From Treponema sp. (lineage in GTDB: Bacteria > Spirochaetota > Spirochaetia > Treponematales > Treponemataceae): a DNA stretch of 35,241 nucleotides. The DNA lies in assembly GCA_024680155.1 (NCBI GenBank), contig JAILCM010000111.1, forward strand, positions 1-35,241. The letters run 5' to 3'. Of the stretch, positions 24,574 through 32,685 are shown in pieces; within the stretch, counting starts at the first letter, position 1, and every line of letters starts with the position of its first letter. The translations under genes and the position numbers were made by a program. The notes under the pieces are model-generated. The model was not told the origin of the DNA, did not search any database, and was given only the letters and a program-made list of their open reading frames with translations.

Positions 24574-26544
24574 TTATTTCTTTGACTTTTTAGAATGTTT
24601 TTTAGATTTTTTTTCTTTTTTAGATTTTGAATCTTTGTCTGAATTTTCTTTGTGTTTAGATTTTTTATGCGAATCTTTATGCGAGTCTTTGTGTTTTTTT
24701 GATTTTTCTGATTTTGAGTGCTTTTCGGCTTTTGAAAACTTTTGTAAATGTGATTTTGAATGTTCTTTCTTTCCTTTTTTACCAGACAAAATACGTTCTG
24801 AGTCGATGTAATCGGTTTTTGTGAAAGTGCAGAACATATAAATTGAATAAATCGCAAAAATTGCAATGCAAAGATATGGAAGCCAGTTGCCGAATCTTGC
24901 GTAAGTTGTCATTGTTCGTTTGTAAATTGGAACATCAAATGCACAAGCCGCTTCTTCAAATAAAGGCATGTCAGCTAAAATTCTTCCTGCTGGATCCAAA
25001 ACAACAGAATAACCCGAATTTGTTGAACGTAAAAGTGTGGTTCTGTATTCAATTGAACGGTAAGAAGCAATTACAAAATGCTGATATTCACTTGATTTTG
25101 TTTTTGACCACGAATCATCTGTCATGTTTACAAAAAGTTCTGCGCCATTTAAGAAAAGCGGACGTATAACATCGGTAAACGAATCATCAAAACAGATAGG
25201 AGCGGCAATTTTTACAGTTGGCTTTTTATTATCTTGGGCTTTAGCTTCGGAATAAGGAATTGTTGAATTTATTATTTTTTTGATTGGTTCATAATCAGGA
25301 CTTGTATAATCACACGGAATTTCAAAATATGTAAGCTGAGTTCCCTGCGACCATCCTGCCGAAATTCCAACTATCTTTCTTATTATGTCAGCGACAATTT
25401 TGTGGTCCATGTATGGAATTGATTCTGCGAACGGTACAAGATGAAGTTTTGCATAATGTCCGCGGTAATTGCCTTTTTCATCAAAAAATAATGCGGAATT
25501 AAAGAATTTTGTATAATCAGGATTTGAAGCAGAAGTTTTCATAACTCCGGCTCCAGTCATTAATGGGGTGTGAATTTCTTTTATAAATGGAATAAAAGGA
25601 TCTTCTGACGGTGCGTGATTATAATAGGTGTATGCTGATGGGAATTTACGTTGCAGAGCCCCTTCACTTAAAACAATTAACTGTGGATATTTGTCTTCTT
25701 CTTTCAGTTCTTTTATTTTTTCGCGAATCATTTGCTGTGAACGAACTAAAGTTTTTGAATCAGTTGATTGTTCCCATGGATCCTGATTTTGCTGAACAAA
25801 TATTGTTGTAAGTTTTTTTAGAGGAATACGAACTTTGTAGTAAGAAACTGTTCCGTATGCAATGACGAGTAAAAATAAAATAAGGGCGGTTTTTGCAATA
25901 TAGAACAAATCTTTTGAAATTATGCGTTTTTGATGAGGAGAAACTACCGCTTTTGAAGCAAAAAAGGCTTCTGTAATAATTCCATTTAAAAGAGAAATTA
26001 AGAATGTGATTCCGTAAGTTCCAGTGATTGCTGAAATTTGCATTAAAACCGGCCATCTAAACATAGCGCTTGAAACTGTTCCCCAAGGATAGCCAAGATA
26101 ACCACTTGATTTTAACCACTCAAAAGCCGTATAAGTCAATGCAAAATAAAAAATTCTGAATGATGGAAGTTTGTAAAATGGAACCGAAGCTGAATAAGAA
26201 TCTAATTCGTGATGTTTGTCTCTTGAGTATGGAAGAAAAAAGAAGATTGCAAAAAGTCCGCCTAATCCTGCTTCTGCAAATGCTGACCCGCCAAGTGTAA
26301 AATATGCGTATTTTTCAAATTTTCCAAGCCAGAAACTTGCACAAAGATGGACGGTTCCTGCCTGAATCAAGCCGTACCAGAATGCTTTTCCATAAGTTTT
26401 AGCGTTTTTTATTGCAAGATAATAAGGAATGAGCGCAATTATAGTTAAAACTGGGCATCCCAACAGAAAAAGTTCGTTAGGAATGGCTAGAGAAAGCAAT
26501 GCACCTGAAAAAACAGAATAAAAAACTTGTAAAATTGAACCCAT
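24574..26544 (-). CDS. lnt: Apolipoprotein N-acyltransferase with a Lys/Ser/His-rich tail
   Basis: Transfers the third acyl chain to the N-terminal Cys of lipoproteins at the inner membrane, the last step of lipoprotein maturation. About six to seven hydrophobic segments fill the first 240 residues. A CN-hydrolase (nitrilase-like) domain follows, with the expected triad: Glu in VLSEGAL, Lys in YAKLHLVPFAE, and Cys in APICFDDSF. A final membrane segment lies near 560-580. At 656 residues it is longer than the usual ~510. The extra part is a 70-residue tail (587-656) with about 30 Lys, 16 Ser and 8 His, which should face the cytoplasm. No Shine-Dalgarno sequence is seen before the ATG. Enzyme identity is strong, and the tail function is unknown. 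Confidence 0.92.
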   Translation of the reverse strand: MGSILQVFYSVFSGALLSLAIPNELFLLGCPVLTIIALIPYYLAIKNAKTYGKAFWYGLIQAGTVHLCASFWLGKFEKYAYFTLGGSAFAEAGLGGLFAIFFFLPYSRDKHHELDSYSASVPFYKLPSFRIFYFALTYTAFEWLKSSGYLGYPWGTVSSAMFRWPVLMQISAITGTYGITFLISLLNGIITEAFFASKAVVSPHQKRIISKDLFYIAKTALILFLLVIAYGTVSYYKVRIPLKKLTTIFVQQNQDPWEQSTDSKTLVRSQQMIREKIKELKEEDKYPQLIVLSEGALQRKFPSAYTYYNHAPSEDPFIPFIKEIHTPLMTGAGVMKTSASNPDYTKFFNSALFFDEKGNYRGHYAKLHLVPFAESIPYMDHKIVADIIRKIVGISAGWSQGTQLTYFEIPCDYTSPDYEPIKKIINSTIPYSEAKAQDNKKPTVKIAAPICFDDSFTDVIRPLFLNGAELFVNMTDDSWSKTKSSEYQHFVIASYRSIEYRTTLLRSTNSGYSVVLDPAGRILADMPLFEEAACAFDVPIYKRTMTTYARFGNWLPYLCIAIFAIYSIYMFCTFTKTDYIDSERILSGKKGKKEHSKSHLQKFSKAEKHSKSEKSKKHKDSHKDSHKKSKHKENSDKDSKSKKEKKSKKHSKKSKK

Positions 26545-26553
26545 TATATTATT

Positions 26554-26559
26554 ATTTTA
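26554..26559 (-). promoter_or_regulatory. Possible -10 box of lnt
   Basis: TAAAAT on the minus strand lies 9 nt before the lnt ATG, as for aroB and the second phosphohexomutase. The surrounding sequence is almost pure A/T and no -35 match is seen, so this is weak support on its own. Confidence 0.25.
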
Positions 26560-26640
26560 TATAGTACATTTTCGATATTTTTTTATTGAAATATAACGCT
26601 GAATAATGAAAAATTCAATATAGAAAGTTCGGGTGGGATT

Positions 26641-27822
26641 ATGAAAGCATTAAATGATGCTCATTTTTCAGAGTACGGTGTTAAGCCGGATGTTGTTGTA
26701 AAGGCTCCTGGAAGGTTTCATCTTATTGGTGAACATTCCTGGTTTTTTAAAGACAAGACTCTTTCAATGGCGGTCGACATTCCAGTTTACATTGCCATTA
26801 CTAAGAGGGATGATTCTGTTCTTCGTTTTTACTTTCATCAGCTTAATGACAGAAAACGCGCCAATATTTCTTCGCTTAAACTAAAAAAAGAAGACCGGTG
26901 GGCAAATGCCGTAAAATCAGTAATTTATGGTTATGTTTCTGGTGGCTTTGAAGTTGAAGGAATGGATATTACAATCTATAGCGAAATTCTTCCTTCTTCA
27001 GGATTTGGTATTACAACTGCAATTAAGGCTGCTTCTGTTGTTGCAGTCAAAGAATTATTTTCAATTCCGTGTACAGAAGTCCAGATGCTGCAGGTACTCG
27101 AACGCGGAAATAAACGTTTCTTAAAAATCAATAACTTTCTTGCTGATAATTATTCAGCTTTATTTTCAAAAAAAGATTCGCTCATCATTACAGACTATTC
27201 TCATAATTCGTGGGATTACATTCCTTATATGTTTGAAGGCAAAAAAATCTTCCTTATCGATACAAAAGTTCCACGAGTTTCTGTATGGAATGAAGATACT
27301 TTGTTTGAACCGGAATATGCACTTATTCTTGGAGACTTAAGGGAACGAAAGCATTCAGTTTATGGCGGATGGCAGTATATAACCAACGTAACCGATATTA
27401 ATGAAGTAATGGTTGAGCTTTCGGAAGATATTCGTCGTAAGCTGCGATGTATTATGAGTGAACATGGTAATGTTCTTGATGCAAAAGATGCTCTTGAAAA
27501 AAAGGATTTCTTTAAGTTTGCTCGTACAATTAATCACAGTCATGAAAGTTTGCGTGATATGTATAATCTTTCTTGTCCAGAAATTGAATGGATTTTTAAG
27601 CGAATAAGCGAGCTTGAACCAAATCTTGAACTTCTTACAAATCCTGTTTCTTGTGGAAGAATTACAGGAAAAGGTTTTGGTCGTTGTTTGTATGCCGTTA
27701 TCCGCGAAAGTGATGAAGAAAAATTCAGGAGTCAGCTTGTTCAGTTTGAAAAGATTTTTGGATATCATCCCGAAATTCATGTTGTTCAGCCGGCGGATGG
27801 AGCTTCTCTTGTTAAAGATTGA
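26641..27822 (+). CDS. Divergent galactokinase-like GHMP kinase
   Basis: A sugar kinase of the GHMP superfamily, closest in layout to galactokinase, which makes galactose 1-phosphate from galactose and ATP. The 393-residue length fits. Motif 1 is APGRFHLIGEH at 22-32 (galactokinase: APGRVNLIGEH). Motif 2, normally G-L-S-S-S-A, is PSSGFGITTA at 118-127. The catalytic Asp of the usual MDQ appears to be kept in LADN at 167-170. Motif 3 is GRITGKGFGRC near 341-351. The altered ATP loop and sugar contacts mean the substrate may not be galactose. A GGGTGGG Shine-Dalgarno-like sequence lies just before the ATG. It is divergent from lnt, and no galT or galE is nearby. Confidence 0.75.
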   Translation: MKALNDAHFSEYGVKPDVVVKAPGRFHLIGEHSWFFKDKTLSMAVDIPVYIAITKRDDSVLRFYFHQLNDRKRANISSLKLKKEDRWANAVKSVIYGYVSGGFEVEGMDITIYSEILPSSGFGITTAIKAASVVAVKELFSIPCTEVQMLQVLERGNKRFLKINNFLADNYSALFSKKDSLIITDYSHNSWDYIPYMFEGKKIFLIDTKVPRVSVWNEDTLFEPEYALILGDLRERKHSVYGGWQYITNVTDINEVMVELSEDIRRKLRCIMSEHGNVLDAKDALEKKDFFKFARTINHSHESLRDMYNLSCPEIEWIFKRISELEPNLELLTNPVSCGRITGKGFGRCLYAVIRESDEEKFRSQLVQFEKIFGYHPEIHVVQPADGASLVKD

Positions 27823-27846
27823 TGCTTTTATACAATAGACATTCTA

Positions 27847-27875
27847 TAGACTGTAATGCTTTTTAGGTGTATTAT
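27847..27875 (+). promoter_or_regulatory. Sigma-70-like promoter of the TPR gene
   Basis: TAGACT (27847-27852), a 17-nt spacer and TATTAT (27870-27875), followed by the Shine-Dalgarno AAGGTGGGG and the ATG at 27893. It could drive the TPR gene and the NHL-VWA gene, which are 1 nt apart. Confidence 0.5.
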
Positions 27876-27892
27876 AGTAGTAAGGTGGGGAA

Positions 27893-28570
27893 ATGACGGA
27901 CGATACTATAAATCCTGGAATACAATTATATAAAAAACGTGCTTATAACGATGCCCTTGCATTTTTTCTTTCGCTGCCATCAGATTCTGGTGCCGATAAA
28001 AATGAAATTGCGTATTACCTTGGACTTTGCTATTCAAAACTTCAGCGTTATGATGATGCACTTTTATATCTGGAACAGGTTGTAACTTCTGGAACTTATC
28101 TTGAACGAACTTTGCAGTGCCGCTTTCTTCTTGCCGTAATTTATGCAATTTCTGGTAGAAAACGTCTTGCCGATTTTGAATTAAACAAACTTCTTGAAAC
28201 CGGTTATATGACTTCTTCGGTTTATGCTTCCATTGCGTATGTTGCATGGGAACAGAGTGATACTCAAAAATGTCTTGAATATTACGAAGCTTCTTTACGC
28301 GAAGATCCGGAAAATCTTACTTCGTTGAACGGGCTTGGATATGTGCTCGCATGTGAAGAAAAAGATTTAACACGTGCGTTGAGTCTTTGTAAAAGAGCCG
28401 TAAAAGCTTCTCCTAATTCAGCTGCGTGTCTTGATTCTTTGGGCTGGGTTTATTACAAAATGGGCTTAATGAACGACGCAAAACATTATCTTGAAGAAGC
28501 CGAACAGATTGATACTGAAAATACAACAATTGCAGAACATATGAAGCTTGTTATGGAGGCAATCCACTAG
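27893..28570 (+). CDS. Cytoplasmic TPR-repeat protein
   Basis: A 225-residue protein built almost entirely of tetratricopeptide repeats, used as protein-protein interaction scaffolds. Repeat-like helices are seen at about 6-36, 39-72 (YYLGLCYSKLQRYDDALLYLEQ), 108-141, 142-176 (NGLGYVLACEEKDLTRALSL) and 177-210 (DSLGWVYYKMGLMNDAKHYLEE). There is no signal peptide, although its neighbour is exported. Strong Shine-Dalgarno AAGGTGGGG precedes the ATG. The next gene starts 1 nt after its stop, so the pair is one operon. The partner is unknown. Confidence 0.85.
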   Translation: MTDDTINPGIQLYKKRAYNDALAFFLSLPSDSGADKNEIAYYLGLCYSKLQRYDDALLYLEQVVTSGTYLERTLQCRFLLAVIYAISGRKRLADFELNKLLETGYMTSSVYASIAYVAWEQSDTQKCLEYYEASLREDPENLTSLNGLGYVLACEEKDLTRALSLCKRAVKASPNSAACLDSLGWVYYKMGLMNDAKHYLEEAEQIDTENTTIAEHMKLVMEAIH

Positions 28571-28571
28571 A

Positions 28572-30638
28572 ATGAAACGACTGCTTCCTTTACTTTGTGT
28601 TTTATCCCTGATTTCCGCTTTTTCTTTTGCACAGGATATGAATGCAACGGCAGGACTAATTGTACCGGAAGACAGAATCCGTTCATCAAATGAAGGTTTT
28701 GCTGCAGAAGAATTCAGACGCGGGGTTCAGGCATATTACAAGGGAAGTTTTAACGAAGCAATCGTTCAGTTTGAAAAGGCTTTATCTTATCTTCCAGCTG
28801 ACAATTTAATTCTGGAATGGCTTGGAAAGGCTTACTACAAATCTGGAATGGAAGGTTCAGCTTTGTCTTACTGGCAGGCCGCTGCAGATAACGGTTATGG
28901 TGGACTTCTTCTTCAAAATAAAATTGAAATTGTAAGGGAACGTCGTGTTACCGGAGATTCAGCTGCAAAATTGATGAGGCTTTCGGAAGCAGGTTCTTTT
29001 TACGGCGAAAATAACGGAATTCAGATTTTTAATGGTCCAACATCGGTTCAGACAAATACAAACGGAACTATTTGGGTTACTGCATACAGTTCAAACGAGC
29101 TTTTGCATATAAATCAAAATGGAATGGTAATTGACCGCATAACTGGTCCTGTAAATGGTTTTGACCGCCCTGTAGATGTAATCAAACTTAAGGACGGTAA
29201 ACTTCTTGTAAGCGAAAGTGCGGGTAACAGACTTGCTCTATTAAATAAATACGGACTTTTTGAAAAATACATTGGTGAACGAGGAACTGCACTTGGTCAG
29301 CTGGTTGGTCCGCAGTATTTGGCACAGGATTCGTTGGAACGCATTTATGTTTCTGATTTTGGTAACCGCCGTATTGATGTTTTTGATAAAGACGGAAATG
29401 CTTTGTTTTTCTTTGGAACTAAAACTCAGGGCTTTGCGGGGCTAAAAGGGCCAACTGGAATTGTGGTTGCAGGTGACAGCATTTTTGTTGCAGATTCTTT
29501 GAGCGGTTGTATTTATGAATTTGATACAGCAGGAAATTTTCTGCGTGAACTTGTAGAAAAAGGTACGTTTATCCGGCCGGAAGCATTAAAACTTTGGGAA
29601 GATGTAATTATTGTTTGCGATCAGAACCGTATAATTTCGGTTGATAAGGATTCCGGGGCTTTGTTTGAATATGCTCGTACAGGAAATAATCCTTCGCGTG
29701 TAATGGCGGCTGCTCCAGATGTAAACGGCAATGTAATTGCGGCAGATTTTACTGCGAACGAAATTTATATAATGTCGCGGGTTCAGGAACTTGTAGGCGG
29801 TCTTTTTGTTCAGCTTGAAGAAATTGATGCATCTAAATTTCCGAACGTAACATTGGAAGTAAAAGTTGAAAATCGTCACCGTCAGCCGGTAGTAGGGCTT
29901 GCACAGGAAAACTTCTATCTTTCGGAAAATAAGCGGCAGGTTGGTAATGTAAAATATCTTGGAAGTGCGTCTAACAATACAGAAGCCGATATCACTATTG
30001 TAATAGACCGTTCTAATTCAAATAAACTTTACAAAGCAGAAATAGAAAAAGCCGTAAAAGAAATTGCGGAATCTATGAGTGAAAGCTCTGTTTTGCGTGT
30101 AGTTTCTGCAGGAGACATTCCTATTACAGAATATTTTGGAAAGCCTTATGGAGTAAAAGATTTTACTTTAGAAGCGTTAAAAGGCAAGCTTTCAGCCCAT
30201 GCACCAATAGATTTAGCGTTAAGACTTTCTGCAAACGACCTTATAAATGCGGCAAAAAAACGTGCAATCATTTTGATTACGGATGGTTCTGTTGGTACCG
30301 GCTCTTTTTCTAAGTATACGCTTGCTGAAATTGCTGCTTACCTTGATAATAATTCAATTGATTTTTCTATGATTCAGGTTTCGCAGAATTCTGTAAGCGA
30401 AGAATATGATTATCTTTTAAAAAATACTCCTGGTGAGTTGTATTATATTTACAGGCCGGAAGGTTTGGGCTTTGTAGTTAATGATATTGTGGAACTTCCA
30501 AAGGGAATCTATCAGCTTTCGTATACTTCTACAATGACTACAAATTTTGGAGAAAAGTATCTTCCTGTTGAAGTTGAAGTTTATCTTTTAAATAGAAGCG
30601 GACGGGATGAAACAGGATATTTTGCTCCATTGCAATAA
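28572..30638 (+). CDS. Secreted TPR-NHL-VWA multidomain protein
   Basis: A 688-residue exported protein. It has a signal peptide (1-21, SFA|Q) and a short TPR pair at about 48-110 (FRRGVQAYYKGSFNEAIVQF). An NHL-type beta-propeller spans about 145-415, with repeated units such as GFDRPVDVIKLKDGKLLVSE, GPQYLAQDSLERIYVSDFGN and GPTGIVVAGDSIFVADS. A C-terminal von Willebrand A domain spans about 435-650. The VWA metal site (MIDAS) is intact as D479-x-S-x-S, with the later Asp571 in ITDGS. The lead-in LAQENFYLSENKRQVGNVKYL resembles VWFA-related proteins of other bacteria. I chose the ATG at 28572 because it gives a clean signal peptide and GGAGG lies upstream. An earlier in-frame start at 28548 would overlap the TPR gene. 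Its periplasmic or surface role is unknown. Confidence 0.85.
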   Translation: MKRLLPLLCVLSLISAFSFAQDMNATAGLIVPEDRIRSSNEGFAAEEFRRGVQAYYKGSFNEAIVQFEKALSYLPADNLILEWLGKAYYKSGMEGSALSYWQAAADNGYGGLLLQNKIEIVRERRVTGDSAAKLMRLSEAGSFYGENNGIQIFNGPTSVQTNTNGTIWVTAYSSNELLHINQNGMVIDRITGPVNGFDRPVDVIKLKDGKLLVSESAGNRLALLNKYGLFEKYIGERGTALGQLVGPQYLAQDSLERIYVSDFGNRRIDVFDKDGNALFFFGTKTQGFAGLKGPTGIVVAGDSIFVADSLSGCIYEFDTAGNFLRELVEKGTFIRPEALKLWEDVIIVCDQNRIISVDKDSGALFEYARTGNNPSRVMAAAPDVNGNVIAADFTANEIYIMSRVQELVGGLFVQLEEIDASKFPNVTLEVKVENRHRQPVVGLAQENFYLSENKRQVGNVKYLGSASNNTEADITIVIDRSNSNKLYKAEIEKAVKEIAESMSESSVLRVVSAGDIPITEYFGKPYGVKDFTLEALKGKLSAHAPIDLALRLSANDLINAAKKRAIILITDGSVGTGSFSKYTLAEIAAYLDNNSIDFSMIQVSQNSVSEEYDYLLKNTPGELYYIYRPEGLGFVVNDIVELPKGIYQLSYTSTMTTNFGEKYLPVEVEVYLLNRSGRDETGYFAPLQ

Positions 30639-30640
30639 TG

Positions 30641-30649
30641 TGGTATAAT
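30641..30649 (+). promoter_or_regulatory. Extended -10 promoter of the hexokinase gene
   Basis: TGGTATAAT fits TGnTATAAT and lies 31 nt before the ATG at 30681. No good -35 is seen. It matches the tamB promoter string exactly. It may also feed the flagellar genes downstream, because the gap after hexokinase is only 33 nt. Confidence 0.5.
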
Positions 30650-30680
30650 AAATAAAAATGTTTATAAGGTGGATAAAAAA

Positions 30681-31970
30681 ATGAATAAAGCAGTCAGCGC
30701 GTTTTTAGCACGTCACAATTTTGTAAATCATGTGGATATATACTCTTCGGCTCTTGCAATCCTTGATGATATGCAGAAAGGTCTTAAAAAAGAACCTGCC
30801 GACCAGGATATGATTCGTACATTTTGTAATCCACCGGAACAGTCTGCTTGTGGAAAATCTGTAATTGTAATTGATGCGGGCGGTACAAATTTCCGTTCAT
30901 GTCTTGTTAGTTTTGATAAAGATGGAAATGCCCAGATTAGCGAAATGGAAAAAACTCGTATGCCGGGCGTAGAAAAGGAACTTTCTAAAAAAGAATTCTT
31001 TGCCCAGATTGCGCATAATCTTGAACACCTTAAAAATAAATCTGACAGAATTGGATTTTGTTTTTCGTACCCAATGGAAATACAGGAAGACGGCGACGGA
31101 ATCTTGCTGGGATTTTCAAAGGAAGTAAAAGCTCCCGAAGTTGTTGGTGCAAAAGTAGGTGAGTGCCTAAAAGCTGCTCTTGCTGAACGCGGATGGAATT
31201 CAATTAAAAGAATTACTTTGTGTAACGATACAGTTGCCGCTTTGCTTGCTGGTGCTGCATGTGCCGCAAAAGGAACTTCATATTCATCTTATATTGGTTA
31301 TATTTTGGGAACAGGAATGAATGCCGCTTATCTTCAGCCGGATTGTGATGCTTGCAAAATTAAAAAACAGATTATTGTTTGCGAAAGCGGAAAATTCCTT
31401 AGTGTAAACCGTTCTGATTTTGACATTGATTTTGATAAAACTACAGTTCGTCCAGGAACCTTCTATCTTGAAAAGCTTTGTTCCGGGGCTTACCTTGGTC
31501 CTGTAAGTTTGATAGCACTCAAATATGCCGCAAAAGATAAACTTTTTTCTGACGCTGTAAACAAAGCAATTCTTGCAATAGAAAATCTTACACTTATTGA
31601 AATGGACGGATTTCTCCACGGACCTTACAACAAGGATAATGTGTTGGGTAAAATTGCTGCTGAAATTGCAACAGAAGAAGATAACGACCGTCTTTTCCAG
31701 ATTTTGAATGCAATTGTAGAACGTTCAGCACGATACGCTGCCGCAATTCTTACTGCGTGTGCTATTCAAACTGGCGAGGGTAAAAATGCTTCTAAACCAG
31801 TGTGCATTTTGTGCGATGGAACTACATTCTTTAAAACTTACATGGTTAAAAACAGAGTTTACGGTTATCTTGATGAAATTCTTACAAATCAGCTTGGAAT
31901 TTATTGGGAAATCGTTTCTTGTGATAATGATATTACACTTGGAGCCGCAATCTCCGGTTTGATTGACTGA
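30681..31970 (+). CDS. Hexokinase (ATP-dependent sugar kinase)
   Basis: Phosphorylates glucose or other hexoses at C6, the entry to glycolysis, in the cytoplasm. At 429 residues it is nearer the eukaryotic-type hexokinase family than the ROK glucokinases (~300). Motifs are the phosphate-1 loop VIDAGGTNFRS at 63-73, GFCFSYPME near 125-133, the catalytic Asp in LCNDTVAALL (Asp183), the phosphate-2 loop ILGTGMNAAY at 208-217, and a C-terminal adenosine-loop segment ILCDGTTFF. I prefer the ATG at 30681. AAGGTGG lies 8 nt before it and overlaps an alternative GTG at 30669. The end of the gene carries a 15-bp tandem duplication, and flbB follows. Confidence 0.9.
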   Translation: MNKAVSAFLARHNFVNHVDIYSSALAILDDMQKGLKKEPADQDMIRTFCNPPEQSACGKSVIVIDAGGTNFRSCLVSFDKDGNAQISEMEKTRMPGVEKELSKKEFFAQIAHNLEHLKNKSDRIGFCFSYPMEIQEDGDGILLGFSKEVKAPEVVGAKVGECLKAALAERGWNSIKRITLCNDTVAALLAGAACAAKGTSYSSYIGYILGTGMNAAYLQPDCDACKIKKQIIVCESGKFLSVNRSDFDIDFDKTTVRPGTFYLEKLCSGAYLGPVSLIALKYAAKDKLFSDAVNKAILAIENLTLIEMDGFLHGPYNKDNVLGKIAAEIATEEDNDRLFQILNAIVERSARYAAAILTACAIQTGEGKNASKPVCILCDGTTFFKTYMVKNRVYGYLDEILTNQLGIYWEIVSCDNDITLGAAISGLID

Positions 31971-31990
31971 TTTTAGATTGACTGATTTTA
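31961..31990 (+). repeat. Perfect 15-bp tandem duplication across the hexokinase stop
   Basis: GATTGACTGATTTTA is present twice in direct contact (31961-31975 and 31976-31990). The first copy encodes the last two codons (Ile-Asp, partly) and TGA stop of hexokinase. Each copy contains TTGACT, a good -35-like hexamer, but no matching -10 box is visible before flbB. Confidence 0.95.
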
Positions 31991-32003
31991 AGAGAGGAAA
32001 ATT

Positions 32004-32633
32004 GTGTCGGTAAAGAAAACGCTTGGAAAATCATTCGTTCTCATTTTGATAATTCTTATTCTGGTTGCCGCAGGACTTTTGTGGTTTAATTTTCTTGGAA
32101 TTATTCGCTTAAATTCGGTGTTTGCACCTGTTTATAAGTTAATTGGAAAAGAACCTCAAACTTCTGTTACCGTTACACAATCAAAACCTCTTGCCGTAAA
32201 TATTGACGAAGACCGTCTTAAAAAAATTCAAGAATCACTTGATATTCAGACTGAAGAACTTGAAAAACGCGAATCTGACATAACTGCAAAGGAAAATCTT
32301 CTTGCACAGACTGCTGCCGAACTTGACGAGCGGGAGAAAAATCAGGAAGAACGAGAAAAAACATTTAACCTCACCCAAAAAAAATACGAAGATATAAATG
32401 TAAACATTGAACAGATTGCCAATAACTTGAACGGTATGCGTCCTGAAGCGGCAGTAAATATTCTTCTTGCAATGAACGATCAGCTTGTAATTGATGTTCT
32501 GCGTAAGGTTGAAGAACTTGCAGCTCAAAACAATACTGCTTCCATGGGGTCTTACTGGTTGTCTCTTATGCCTTCCGAGCGGGCTGCAGAAATACAGCGC
32601 AAGATGGTGAGCAAACCGGAAACTTTGGAATAA
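32004..32633 (+). CDS. flbB: Flagellar collar-type protein FlbB
   Basis: Spirochete-specific flagellar protein. In Borrelia FlbB belongs to the periplasmic collar around the motor. The 209-residue product has one membrane segment (about 12-32) and a coiled coil at about 70-140, rich in Glu, Lys and Gln. A helical C-terminal part (about 146-205, MRPEAAVNILLAMNDQLVIDVL) of the type shared with MgtE-N/MotE-like proteins follows. Assignment rests on this layout and on its place directly before fliK-flgD-flgE, the order known from Borrelia (flbB, flbC/fliK, flgD, flgE). The start is GTG at 32004, preceded by AGAGAGG. It lies 33 nt after hexokinase, so co-transcription is possible. Confidence 0.82.
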   Translation: MSVKKTLGKSFVLILIILILVAAGLLWFNFLGIIRLNSVFAPVYKLIGKEPQTSVTVTQSKPLAVNIDEDRLKKIQESLDIQTEELEKRESDITAKENLLAQTAAELDEREKNQEEREKTFNLTQKKYEDINVNIEQIANNLNGMRPEAAVNILLAMNDQLVIDVLRKVEELAAQNNTASMGSYWLSLMPSERAAEIQRKMVSKPETLE

Positions 32634-32685
32634 AAAAAAGATTCGGCAATCCTTCAATCCGTTTACGGAAAAAAAGGAGTGCTGA

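Noticed and set aside
27355-27780. 141-residue open frame on the minus strand
   Set aside because: It is entirely opposite the galactokinase-like gene, has a low-quality composition and no ribosome-binding site.
27992-27999. GCCGATAA inside the TPR gene
   Set aside because: It reads as Ala-Asp-Lys codons in the gene and no start lies at the 7-nt distance. Its occurrence shows that the octamer alone is weak evidence without position.
28548-28571. Earlier in-frame start of the NHL-VWA protein
   Set aside because: It would put MLWRQSTR before the signal peptide and overlap the TPR gene. The ATG at 28572 gives a normal signal peptide.
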